60,000 nt of DNA from Diphasiastrum complanatum (lineage: Eukaryota > Streptophyta > Lycopodiopsida > Lycopodiales > Lycopodiaceae): assembly GCA_029204225.1 (NCBI GenBank), contig CM055098.1:15206533-15266532 (forward strand), in the 5' to 3' direction. The position numbers and the translations under genes are program-made. Positions 40,683-50,425 of the stretch are shown piece after piece (position 1 is the stretch's first letter; each line of letters begins with the position of its first letter). The notes under the pieces were generated by a model, which worked only from the letters and a program-made list of their open reading frames with translations, was not told where the DNA came from and searched no databases.

Positions 40683-41936
40683 TCGATAGAACCTATGACG
40701 TCTGATTTGTTCAGTGACAGGGGACCTGACCTCGTATGGATAATCATCTGGGAATCTTTTTGTTGGTCCATTGAGTACTGGTATGAGGTTTTTTATTGTT
40801 TTGGATTTTTTGAGTTTTTGGTGTTTTTGGATTTTTTTTTTTTGGCAGTCCTACGGTTTACGGTCTACGGTCTGGTGTGCTTTACGGTTATGGTGAGATG
40901 TGGGTGCTACGGATCACTGTGGGTGGATGCAATCTGATGCGGTTGATGGATGGTTGCGGTTAGTTGCGTTCAGTTACATTCAGCTACAGTTGATTGTGGT
41001 TGCGATGGCTATGGTAGATTGCGAACTAATGTGATTGAGGACGGAGGGATGCGGTTGATTACGTTGGAGATGGGTGAGTGTAGTTTCAATGAATGTTTGC
41101 GGGCAGTGGCGGTGCTATGTGGAGGCAGTTGGTGTGTAGTCGTAATGGGACGAGGGAAGACTATTGTGGTGTCAGTGGTCGATGGCGATGTCAACAGTCG
41201 ATGGCGGTTGATGGCTGAGTTTACGGGTGGATGCGGGTCATGTGCGATTCTATGCGGAGGCAATGGGCTGTACGTGGTGGTCACGGTGCAAGATTGGAAG
41301 TAGTGAGTAGGTGGTCTGGTGGCGATTAATATTGTTGCTGCTAATGAATTGATAGTGGGAGGCTCATGGCAGTGGAATGCGAGCACTAGGGTGGTGTGTT
41401 TGTTTTGGTGGCTACTGTTCAAAGGCGGACGTAGTTAGTAGGTGGTCGACTCAGTCCAGTCAGATGAGGGGGTGTGGGGGCAGTTGAGGTCTATCGCTAC
41501 GATTCAAGGGAGGGCACTAGGAATCCGTGGCAACGATTGTAATGTGGTCGCAATGGCTGTAGTGTGGGCTAGAGTGGGTGAATGCGGCTGGCTACATCTG
41601 TGGACGAATGTGTGTTGGTTGCGGTTCCAAGCAGAGGTAGTGAGGTGAGTTATGTGCAGTGGATGTACGATGGATGTGGTGATGACGATAGATGGGGAGT
41701 GGTTGTGGCGATTGCTACGGATCAAGGCGATTGTTACAACTGGATGCAGTTGTTATGGCCCAATGCAGATGCTGGGTTGTGGAGTTGTTCTCATGTAGTT
41801 GTTAGAGCGTTGCAGATAGATAGATAGATTGTCAGATAAATCGTCGATGCAAGCTGTGTATTTGAGGTATGTCGTGCTCGTCAGTCCTAATCATCATTGG
41901 AAAGGTTTGTGGTCTAGCGTGGATCTGGGCCAGTTA
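40683..41936. other. Leader region of the gag-only element, G/T-rich on plus strand
   Basis: About 1.25 kb upstream of gag. The plus strand is rich in GGTTGCGGTT-, GTGGT- and CTACGGT-like phrases (for example 40855-40900 and 40935-41010), which suggests decayed short tandem repeats. Open frames on both strands are compositional artefacts. Confidence 0.55.
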
Positions 41937-42830
41937 AAGCAGGCCGTCAGTTGAGATTTGATGCAGTGCGTCGGTTGAGATCTGAACGAGCACTCCGGTT
42001 GAGATTTCACTCTGGTCGTCGGTTGAGATTTAATGTAGGGCCGTCGGTTGAGGTCTGACTGATGGGCGTCGGTTGAGATCTGACTGATGGCGTCAGTTGA
42101 GATCTAATGCATGGCCGTCGGTTGAGATTGGAATGAGGCCGTCAGTTGAGATCTGATTGATGGGCATCAGTTGAGATCGGACTGATGGCATCAGTTGAGA
42201 TCTAACGCATGGCCGTCAGTCGAGATTGGAATGAGGCCATTGGTTGAGATCTGATTGATGGGCGTCGATTGAGATCGGACTGATGGCGTCGGTTGAGATC
42301 TAACGCATGGCCATCGGTCGAGATTGGAATGAGGCCGTCGGTTGAGATCTGATTGATGGGCGTCGGTTGAGATCTCACGCATGGCCGTCAGTCGAGATTG
42401 GAATGAGGCCGTTAGTTGAGATCTGATTGATGGGCATCGGTTGAGATCTGACTGATGGCGTTGGTTGAGATCTAACGCATGGCCGTAGGTCGAGATTGGA
42501 ATGAGGCCGTCGGTTGAGATCTGATTGATGAGCATCGGTGGAGATCTGACTGATGGCGTCGATTGAGATCTAACGCATGGCCGTCGGTCGAAATTGGAAT
42601 GAGGCCGTTGGTTGAGATCTGATGGAGTACGGTTGGTTGAGATCTGGGTGAAAACCGTCGGCCGAGATTTTAATAGATTATCGTCAGTCGAGATGTAACG
42701 GATGACCGTCGGTTGAGATCTGAGAGAGTGTGTGTTGGTTGAGATTCAATGGAATGTGTCGGTTGAGATTGGACACGAGCTCTCCGGTTGAGATTTCAAC
42801 ATAGGTGGGGCTTCGGTTGAGATGTGATCA
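41937..42830. repeat. Minisatellite with ~25-bp monomer and ~100-bp four-monomer higher-order unit
   Basis: More than 30 tandem copies of a ~25-bp monomer built on (G/C)GGTTGAGATCTGA. In the centre (about 42040-42600) four monomer variants recur in fixed order: ...CTGATTGATGGGCGT, ...CGGACTGATGGCGT, ...CTAACGCATGGCCGT and ...TTGGAATGAGGCCGT. At least five such units are present, one lacking the second monomer. The outer monomers are more diverged. Confidence 0.92.
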
Positions 42831-42896
42831 TGAGGGGATGGGTGGAGCGTGGACAAGGTTGCGGGTTTTTGATGTAGAAGGTGTTGGAGTTCAATG

Positions 42897-42945
42897 GGCA
42901 ACGGTGCCAAATGTTTACAGATCTCCTGCTCCAGAGGATTTGTTT
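42897..42945 (-). other. Second, degenerate LTR-end plus primer-site motif
   Basis: Plus strand CAACGGTGCCAAATGTTTACAGATC and onward repeats the arrangement CAACGGTGCCAAATGTTGACAGATC at 43049-43073: a primer-site core, AA, then the first ~35 bp of the LTR with several changes. On the minus strand this is an LTR end followed by TTTGGCACCGTTGCC. It is not a full LTR. Confidence 0.75.
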
Positions 42946-42983
42946 ACTACACAACAGATAAGTAAATAGATCTGTAGTATAGT

Positions 42984-43058
42984 GGTAGTATAGTATAGTG
43001 GTAAGTATTCATGCCTGTCACGCAAGTGACCCGGGTTCGGTCCCCGGCAACGGTGCCA
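42984..43058 (+). other. Near full-length tRNA-Asp(GTC) copy with CCA, adjoining the 5' LTR
   Basis: 75 bp aligning with plant tRNA-Asp(GTC) plus CCA: D-arm TAGTATAGTGGTAAGTATTC, anticodon loop CTGTCAC, variable region AGTGACC, T-arm CGGGTTCGGTCCCCG, acceptor CAACGGT, then GCCA. The 5' acceptor half (GGTAGTA) does not pair with the 3' half, and the anticodon stem has one mismatch, so a working tRNA gene is unlikely. A second partial D-arm copy (TGTAGTATAGTGGTA) precedes it at 42973-42987. The complement of its last 17-18 nt (43041-43058) is the element's primer-binding site. Confidence 0.88.
43041..43058 (-). other. Primer-binding site, tRNA-Asp type
   Basis: Minus strand TGGCACCGTTGCCGGGGA, two bases from the 5' LTR end. 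Differs by one base from TGGCGCCGTTGCCGGGGA, the site known for Athila-type elements. Confidence 0.85.
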
Positions 43059-43060
43059 AA

Positions 43061-44218
43061 TGTTGACAGATCCCCTGATCCAGAGGATCTGTTGGTTTTT
43101 TAAAATTGATTCTTTCTTACTTCTACCTATCAGCAGAGATGATGGGTTCTTCTTGAGATTGTCATTCTTGTTTTAAACCCAAGATTAGGCAGAAGGGAAT
43201 AGATTCTCGTACTATATTTTTTGTCCTGTCTGTCAGAGGACTACTGAGGGTTGAACTCTCTTGAACGCACTTACATTCATACATAGATGCAAGCCATGAA
43301 CGCTCATTCACAGATCAGAGTGCAGCCCAGATGAGCATTCAGAAGATTCTACAACTATCTACTCTTAAAAAATGAACTGAATCAAAGCCTAAACTTTACT
43401 AAACTGAGCTACACTTGCATGAATTGACAAAACAAGGACCAAAAACTAATCTACAGCATGTTAGAAGTCCAAGAATCAAGAAATCAACCAGTCTATTGAT
43501 TCTTGGACATCCCAAAAACATCAAGAACTGGACTGTAAAGAGATATGCAAGAACTACACCATAGATCCAACCTATTTAGTTTACCTAAATGCTGGTTCCT
43601 ACATTAATCCACAAACAAGAAAAGAAACTAATCCACTCTACGAAAGCAGCAAATCTAATCCACTCTACAGTCCACAACCACACACAAAAGGAGGGAAAGA
43701 CAAGATCATAAATGCATCACTCAAGAAACAAGCATGATCAAGGAGCTCAATGGATGCACCAAACTCGTGAAGGCTCTTATCATTTCAGCATGGAGTTGAT
43801 ACAATTCACAAAAATCTCCTCTACTCAAAGAGGGAGTCTCTTAAATAAGCAAGAGAGATCCTTAGGTGGCATACTAGTGGAATTTTCACATTTCACAAAT
43901 TACAAGTGGAATAATGCTCTCCACTAAAGGTCACCATCAAAAGGTGGCTCACTCTACTTTCTTTAAGAGGGGTCTACTTGCATTTATTACATTTGCCTAG
44001 AAATACTAGTTCCTACATGGTCATTCCATCTTCCGGGATTCACCACGAGGCTTACACAGTTCTTGCTTGCCATTCCTAACTAGCATTTCTCGGCTCTCAT
44101 ACTCGGATCTTAGTCTTCGTTGGTCGCGTCTTCTCAGAGACCTCCTCGGTCTAAGGTGAGAGGTGCTCTTGAGTTGCTCTGTCCAAGTATCTTGGGGATT
44201 TGTCAGAATCAGCCAACA
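43061..44218 (-). repeat. 5' LTR of the gag-only element
   Basis: Direct repeat of 36003-37149. On the minus strand it begins TGTTGGCTGATTCTGAC and ends GATCTGTCAACA. Confidence 0.95.
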
Positions 44219-44223
44219 CTCTC

Positions 44224-45000
44224 AGGCTCCTCGATATAGGATGAATTGTTGTTGTTCTCCTATCTATTTTGTGCTAATTTGTTCCTCGGGTTCATGCGAC
44301 AATCCATGGCTACATGATCCTTCTTGTGGTAGTGGATAATTTTCAATTTTCGGATTGAGCCAACACATATCAACTGTGTGCCGATCTTGTCTACATTTCA
44401 TGCAAGTGTTCTTTTCTCCACCTTGCTGCTTTGACCTCCCTTTGTTCTTCCACTTAATTGTTTCTTGGTCTTTTCTTTGTTGCCGTAGAAGGCCTGGTCA
44501 GAACCTTCCTTGTGATCAAGGTGCTCCCTCGCCTCGACTTCCTCTCGAATTTTGACAATTGCCTTTTCGAGGGTCATTGTAGGATCTTTCGCGAGTAGGG
44601 TTACAGTTGTCTGGAAAGGTCTAAGTAAGGCTCTCAATAGGTAAGTAAGCTGCTTCTCAGCTGACACTGAGATCTTTCCTATCCCACTGTAGATTTGTCA
44701 GCTGATCTTCTAGCATCATGATTTGACTTCGTGATTTCGTTTGAAATCTCGTGAGCAGTGTATCCCACTTCTCCTTTGCCTTGGAGAGTGTAGCCAGGTC
44801 AAGTGTGAGACTATCTTCGATGGATGATGAAAGCAAAGCTACTGCCTTGTCATTTTTCTCCCTCCAGTCGCGTAGTTCTTTGCCTGATGTCGTAGGCATC
44901 TCCTCTATGCTATCCACCCAGGGGAATAAACCTTCACCTTTAGTATCAATGATGTCTTAACTTTCCATGCTAGAAAGTTAGATGATGAAGAATCCAGAAT
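44224..45000 (-). pseudogene. C3 gag (UBN2 type)
   Basis: Minus strand: LRDWREKNDKAVALLSSSIE, TLSKAKEKWDTLLTRFQTK and LTYLLRALLRPFQTTVTLLA, then MTLEKAIVKIREEVEAREH and a zinc-knuckle region decayed to YHKKDHVAMDCR. This is Copia gag with at least one frameshift near 44660. The frame runs into the insertion point at 44219. Confidence 0.78.
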
Positions 45001-45152
45001 TGTACAGATTTGCTCTGTATGCTGCTGATTGAAGCCATTGTTTTTGAATTCGTGTTCACTTGTTTTTGGTTGATTGTTTGCATGCTTTAGCTCCTTTGAT
45101 CTGATTGCCTTTTGGCAATGTCAGATTATGACAAAGTAGAATCTGATACCAC
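45001..45152 (-). other. C3 leader and primer-binding site
   Basis: TGGTATCAGAT on the minus strand (45151 down to 45141), one base from the 5' LTR end, is an initiator tRNA-Met-type primer site. About 140 bp of leader lies between it and gag. Confidence 0.75.
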
Positions 45153-46359
45153 TGATGACAAGAAAATATGCATAAAAATGCACTTAGAAATGCAAAATTC
45201 TAGCTATAAAAACTCTGTGACAAACTGATAAACAGAATCTCGAATGATTTGTGGAACTTTTTGCGACACTTCAATTATTTCTATTCGAGTCGAATCAATC
45301 AGGCTCTATAACACAACCAAACGAAATGATACAAAATCGAAATGAAAACGAAATGGGACGAAGCCAAGCAAAACTTGCACTGACATTGATTCATGCTGGA
45401 AGCACAGATCGCGAAACAAAACGAAACGAAGTGAAACAATTCGCGACAAGATCAATCAAGCTCTGCAATGAGACGAGACGAGACGAGACGAAACAGGATG
45501 AAATGAAACGAAATGAGACGAAACCTAAGTGAGCTCTGTAATTAATTTATCTTGTAGCCAGGTGATCACGAAGCAAAAGGATTCGTGAATGAGATCAGCT
45601 CGTTAGGAATTCAGATGTGATCGCTGGTCCTACCGGCTGTATGACTCCTACAATCCTTCAAAGAATAGTGAGACACTGCTAATCTACATTAACAAATCAA
45701 TACAACATTCAACAAAATCAAACCAAGGTGCGGATAGAATGAACAAGCGAATCTAACACACGAATAATATCAGACAAAAATGAATTCGAGATCATACAAT
45801 CATCTAGATTAATAATATGCACAACAACCACATAATCATCTATTGATTTTTTTTTTTTTGATATTTCAAGCACTGCATGCAGATCCACACAGTGCGTTGG
45901 CGTGAGAGAAATACAGTTCTCTCACAAATTCAACTCTCGCTTACTAGCGAACCTTTTGATCTACAGATCCTATTACAAAATTATCTCGCACGCAGGTGGA
46001 TTCATATTCTGTATTTTCGTCTTCTGACATTCTTGTTTACTAGCATTAGACTTGCTGTAATGTGCATCAATCAGAAAGTATATAGTTCACGAACAATTTC
46101 GTGTCGCTTCTTGTAACTCATAGATTAGAAAATATTAAGCATCTACAACTAATTCGCAAATTACAAGAGTGGCAGATTAGCCACAATCTAAAACAATTTT
46201 GGCGATGTCATGGTATTTGGCTGATTTTCTTGCTGGTTGTTCATGGAGCACGACTGATTTCGTGTCGTGTCATGTTGTGTCGTGTCATGTCGCCTTTTGT
46301 CAAAGGTTCAAAATTGAAAGCTAGCAAAACTTTGGCATTAGAAACAATATGTCTCTTCA
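45153..46359 (-). repeat. 5' LTR of C3
   Basis: About 1.2 kb, with plus-strand ends TGATGACAAG...TCTTCA. It contains pentamer-like repeats: a (GAGAC/GAAAC)n run at about 45472-45527 and a (GTGTC/ATGTC)n run at about 46258-46292. It holds small open frames (45251-45532, 45877-46116, 46101-46388) without domains. The boundary is supported by the GGGTG duplication and by the primer site. Confidence 0.82.
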
Positions 46360-46364
46360 GGGTG

Positions 46365-46802
46365 GAGCTCAATATTTCACCAAGATAGATCTCAAGATAG
46401 GGTACCATGAAATAAGAATTAAATCAGAAGATGTCCAAAAGATAGGATTTTGTTCTAGATTTGGTCATTATGTGTTCTTAGTATTGCCATTCGGGTTAGC
46501 AAATTCTCCAGCAACGTTCCAGCAAATGATTGAACGATTTATTTTGTCCATATTTGGGGAAGTTTGTGGTAGTATTCCTAGATGATATTCTCGTCTACAG
46601 TAAGACCTTTATGGAACACATAGAACATTTGAGAATCATCTTGTTGAAACTCCGACATGAGTTACTCTACACTAAAGAGTCCAAGTGTGAATTCTTTAAG
46701 CAAGACTTTCTCTATCTCGGTCATAAGATCACAATTAATGGAATTAAGATTGACGAGGATAAAATCAAGATTGTGGTTGTAGGCCAATTCCGGGAACTGT
46801 GA
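46365..46802 (+). pseudogene. G2 reverse transcriptase core
   Basis: Two overlapping frames (to 46585 and from 46530) joined by a one-base shift around 46555. The core blocks KIDLKIGYHEIRI, LPFGLANSPATFQQM and [13 protein letters not shown] are intact in sequence. Ends in thumb sequence with a stop at about 46800. Confidence 0.82.
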
Positions 46803-48495
46803 AGCAAGTTAAATCATTTTTTTATGATTTTCTTTAGAAGATTTATTGAGGATTATGCTAAGGTAGTAGCCTTGCTTAATAATCTGACAAAAGGGATTGT
46901 TAATAAAAAGAAAAAGAGGAATCAACCTAGTCCCCTGTTGTTTTTTGGAATGAGGAATTGAATCAGTGTTTTGAGAAACTTAAAACATTGTTTGCTTCAG
47001 CTCCCATGTTACAAATTGCAAATCTAGACTTACCTTATGTCATGAGAACTAACACAAGTGGTATTGCAATTAGAGTGGTTCTATTACAAATGGATGGGCC
47101 ACTAGCAAAAATTCACTGGTCCTCAGTTTTGTTATACTATGTAGGAAAAGGAATTTGTTGCAGTAATCCATGCACTTAAAACCTGGAGACACTACTTGTA
47201 TGGTAGTCAGTTTATAGTGTATACAGATCACCAGCCTCTTAAGTATTTTTGCAATCAACATGATCTTTGGGGGAGGAAAGCTCGATGGGCTAAATTGATG
47301 CAAGAATTCGATCATGAAATCCGCTACATAAGAGACAGCTCTAATCAAGTTGCAGATGCTCTTAATCGGATCGGTGAACTGAACGAGTTGTCATTCACCC
47401 AAATTTCCACGAATCCATACCTTTTGCTGAGAGGAAAATATGGAACAGATTCTCATTTTGGTCATATTTGGAACATTGTTTAGACCGGAAGAAATGTGGA
47501 CAATGTTGAGTTGAGTTCACATGGGAGTCAACTAACAAAAAAAGATAAGAAGGTTGTGGGACAATTTATCATTTGAGATGGATTGCTATTTCGGAATGGG
47601 AAAGTTTGTGTACCCAGGGACGAGGAGCTGAAACGCAAGATTTTGTTTGAATGTCATGACATACCCTATGCAGCATCCCGGTATACACAGGACTTTGGAC
47701 TTGGCTAAAGAGAGTTTTATTGGCCAAAACTCAAACCATATGTCACATCATATGTTATTAAATGCAAGTCCTATCAACTAGCAAAGGCTAAACACCATAA
47801 GGCTGGTGGTTTGTTGCTGTTAGATATCATTGATAAGAGATGAGAAAGCATATCTATGGATTTTGTAGTTGGACTTTCGAAGATCCAATGTCAAAATGAT
47901 TATATTTGGGTTGTAGTAGATCGCTTAACTAAGTTAGCTACTTTCATACCAATTAAGTCAACTATAAAGGCTTCTAAATTATCCTAGATCTTTGTTGAAA
48001 TATGGTCTGTCGAGTGACATTGTTAGTGATAGAGATCCTAAGTTCACAGGTCACTTCTGATCAACAGTATTCCATAAACTAGAAACTTCCTTGAGTTTAA
48101 GTTCTTCTGATCATCCTGAACAGAGGGATATTTTGAGAACATGTGTTTCTCACAGACAATCTCATTGGGAAGATTACATTCCACTGGTTGAGTTTGCATA
48201 CAATAGTAGAAAACATTGTGCTACAGGCTATAGTCCTTTTATGCTTATGTATGGTTTTCAACCTAGATCTCCAATAATTGTGGAATGAAATCTGTTAAGA
48301 TCCAAAAAGCTGCTAATTTCTTGCATGATATACAAGAGATTATGCAAGTGGCTAAGGATAGTATCAGAAGTGCTCATGATAGAAATAAACACTATGCCGA
48401 TTTTAAGAGATCTCCCAGAGACTTTAAAGCTGATGACTGGGTATATCTTAGGATTCCAAAATATTCTAAGACATTACGTAGAGGGAGACATTAGA
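46803..48495 (+). pseudogene. G2 RNase H and integrase remnants
   Basis: Blocks in order with many stops and shifts: NLTKGIVNKKKKRNQPS, LPYVMRTNTSGIAI, VYTDHQPLKYFCNQHDLWGR, ARWAKLMQEFDHEIRYIRD, NQVADALNRIGEL, zinc-binding region traces near 47640-47790, SISMDFVVGLSK, IVSDRDPKFTGH, SHWEDYIPLVEFAYNS and DDWVYLRIPKYSKTLRRG. The tryptophan codon of WESIS is TGA at 47841-47843, as also in G3. Confidence 0.8.
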
Positions 48496-48499
48496 AACT

Positions 48500-49705
48500 G
48501 TCTTTCTCTCACGAGAAAGAAGACTTCATTGCAAGTGATGGAGAATGCTCACTTATGGCATCAAGCTTCTCCTTTTCCACCTTCAAGAAGGATGACTCTT
48601 AGTATATTGATAGTGGAGCATCTTCACATATGTGTAGCTCCAAGGATTCCTTCTCATCTATTATGCCTTATGAAGGAATCAAGAAGTCCATATATATTGC
48701 AAGTGATCAAGAGGGCAAAATTGAAGGATTAGGGACTATTCCATTGAAGCTTGCATCATCAAAAGTTCTAATTCTTCAAAAGGTTATTTTTGTTCCCAAG
48801 CTTACAAATAATCTTTTAAGTGTTGACCATTACTTGATGGTGGCCTTGATGTCAATTTTCATATTGACAATTGTGTGATCAAGAAGGATGATGAGATCCT
48901 TGCTCATGGATCAAGATATAAAGGCATCTACAAATTGGATCCAAGAGAGAGTGAAAAATCTCTTGATGTTGCTTATGAATCCAAGCTTTCAAAGGAGGAT
49001 GATCACACAATATGCACATGTTTGTATCTTCTCTCTTCAAGATTTATGGTGCATGATTATTTCCTATTATTCAAAGCATATGTTGAGATGGAATTCTCAT
49101 TGAAGATCAAAGATTTGAGGAGTGATGGAGCTCTTGGAGGAAATACACCATATGAAGTATTACTCAAGAAGCCTAAGGTTGATCACCTTATTGTGGGAGG
49201 TTCTTGCTTTGTACATATTTCCTTGGAAACAAGGAGGAAGGATGATCCAAGCTCATGGATCATGGTTGGATGCTTATCCACCAAGGAGGCCTATAAAGCC
49301 TTTAAACTCTCTATTTCAAAAGTGATTGAGAGTAAAGAAGTCATATTTTATGAAGATCTACATTCAACCTTGGAAGGGGCCGAGATCAAGGCATCTCAAG
49401 ATGCATCTCAAATCATATCTATTGAATATTATCAAGATGTGAAGGGGTGGAGGTTTGAGGAGGAGCCTCCTCAACATATGATTTCAAGGAGACCTTCAAG
49501 ATGGATGGCCAAGTATTTATGGCTCATATTTTATGGTAAAGAGAGGCAAGTTTTACCTGGCATCCACTTTAACATTCTCACTTATGCTTCCCTTTCATTA
49601 CTTGATGTACAATCTTGCTTTCATGAGGTTTCTACATCCCATAGTTGGAGTGAGGTAATGCTTGTCTTGTATCATGCCTCTAGTATGTATGGATTCATGG
49701 CTTAG
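48500..49705 (+). pseudogene. C1 protease and internally deleted integrase
   Basis: Protease with DSGASSHM, then IEGLGTIPLKL and VIFVPKLTNNLLSV; after a shift at about 48875 a long frame runs to 49705. It jumps from pre-integrase-like sequence (DPRESEKS) through a sliver of integrase (FKAYVEMEFSLKIKDLRSDG) straight to NTPYEVLLKKPKVDHLIVGG, CFVHISLETRRKDDPSSWIM and VIESKEVIFYEDL. The integrase catalytic core is thus mostly deleted without breaking the frame. The rest of the frame is linker-like. Confidence 0.75.
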
Positions 49706-50357
49706 ATATGTTTCCAACTTACTTAGAAAGCAAGTGGTTGAGTCATCAAGTGTATGCTCTTTGATCTAGTAAGAGCAAGAATGATCTTGTTGCTCGTAGT
49801 TTGAAAAATCATGTTTTTACATGGTCTAAGGCAATTTGTAGACTTTTTTTGAGATTAAGTGAATCATCCTTGAAGGACACTTACATCCTTGAGAAAATGT
49901 TTAGTCTCAAGAATATCACGATTTCATTTGATATCAAGATTAGATCCATCATGGATAAAGTTCATAGTATGTGGACTAGTCAAGCTAGAATGCTTAATCT
50001 TGATGATCAACACTTTTGCTCATCTTATGATTTTGATCTCTATGATCTTTGTGATCTTTATGAGGCATGGAAGCCTCTGATTTTCATCATGGTGCAACCA
50101 TCTTCATGCAAATGGATTTTCCAAATCAAATATCATCATCAAGCATGGAGAAAGCACATGTATATAGTGGCAAATTGGTGGAATGCTCTTCAAAGGTGTT
50201 CGCAAATGATTTCTACCAAAGACATGATTAGGCCAAAATTCAATTGTGATGTAACTCGAGCTAGTTAGGTTGCTTACACATGTCAAGTTTAGGTTTGATG
50301 AGTGATGCACCCTATGTGGTGGCAAAAGTCAAAGGGTCCAATCATAAGAGAGAGATG
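49706..50357 (+). other. C1 3' region, unassigned
   Basis: The frame at 49801-50268 includes CKWIFQIKYHHQAWRKHM, possibly a decayed RT entry (CKWIYKTKY type), but no RT catalytic box or RNase H can be found. Two copies of GGGTCCAATCA (near 50333 and 50367) flank a purine-rich stretch before the LTR start. Confidence 0.45.
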
Positions 50358-50425
50358 TGTTGGAAGGGTCCAATCAAAAGTGAGGGATGTTGCATCACAC
50401 ATCCAATAGAATTCGAGAGGCTATG
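50358..50425 (+). repeat. C1 3' LTR, left piece
   Basis: Starts TGTTGGAAGGGTCC just after a purine run (AGAGAGAGATG). Interrupted at 50425 by G3; the rest of the LTR is taken to be 56735-57298. Confidence 0.55.

Larger units (their letters stand above)
36003..44218 (-). mobile_element. Gag-only LTR retrotransposon (TR-GAG/LARD-like), complete, minus strand
   Basis: Two long direct repeats (36003-37149, 1147 bp; 43061-44218, 1158 bp) start TGTTGACA and end CCAACA on the plus strand. Exact 5-bp duplications CTCTC flank the element (35998-36002 and 44219-44223). On the minus strand the 5' LTR is followed by TT and TGGCACCGTTGCCGGGGA, a tRNA-Asp primer site, and AGGGGTGGGATGA precedes the 3' LTR. 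The interior (5.9 kb) encodes one gag with three nonsense codons. I find no protease, integrase, RT or RNase H. Between primer site and gag is a long leader with a minisatellite. The tRNA-Asp primer and the gag style point to a Tat/Athila-type Gypsy relative as source of enzymes (inference). Confidence 0.9.
33338..46359 (-). mobile_element. Ty1/Copia element C3, inserted in G2 and itself carrying an insertion
   Basis: Bounded by the 5-bp duplication GGGTG (33333-33337 and 46360-46364). Rejoining the two sides restores the G2 reading [16 protein letters not shown], so the insertion event is clear. It is oriented on the minus strand: 5' LTR 45153-46359, primer site 45141-45151, gag about 44224-45000, [36003-44218 foreign insertion], protease about 35540-36002, integrase about 34615-35540, linker and half of RT 33930-34615. 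Then a foreign Gypsy piece (33403-33927) occupies the place of the rest of RT, RNase H and most of the 3' LTR, leaving only 65 bp of LTR (33338-33402). Stops are present; it is not functional. Confidence 0.88.
46360..48495 (+). mobile_element. Ty3/Gypsy G2, right part (RT, RNase H, integrase)
   Basis: Continues G2 after the C3 insertion: [39 protein letters not shown], then in a shifted frame [15 protein letters not shown] (RT, both aspartates), [21 protein letters not shown] damaged RNase H follows (TNTSGIAIRVVLL, FIVYTDHQPLKYFCNQHDLW, NQVADALNRIGELNEL), then integrase pieces (ESISMDFVVGL, SDIVSDRDPKFTGH, EFAYNSRKHCATGYSPFMLM, FKADDWVYLRIPKYSKTL). It is cut at about 48495, before the chromodomain and LTR. 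Closest relative in the window: G3. Confidence 0.85.

Noticed and set aside
41009-41422. 137-codon minus-strand ORF in the gag-only leader
   Set aside because: Low-complexity Ser/Thr/His/Pro translation of G/T-rich repeats, with no domain.
42191-42535. Minus-strand ORF of 114 codons
   Set aside because: It is only the translation of the minisatellite (repeated ISTDG/DLN words).
41937-42830. CRISPR-like array
   Set aside because: Monomers are contiguous with no unique spacers, the host is a plant, and the array lies inside a retrotransposon leader.
42984-43055. A functional tRNA-Asp gene
   Set aside because: The 5' acceptor half does not pair with the 3' half, the anticodon stem has a mismatch, CCA is encoded, and it sits in primer-site position of an LTR element.
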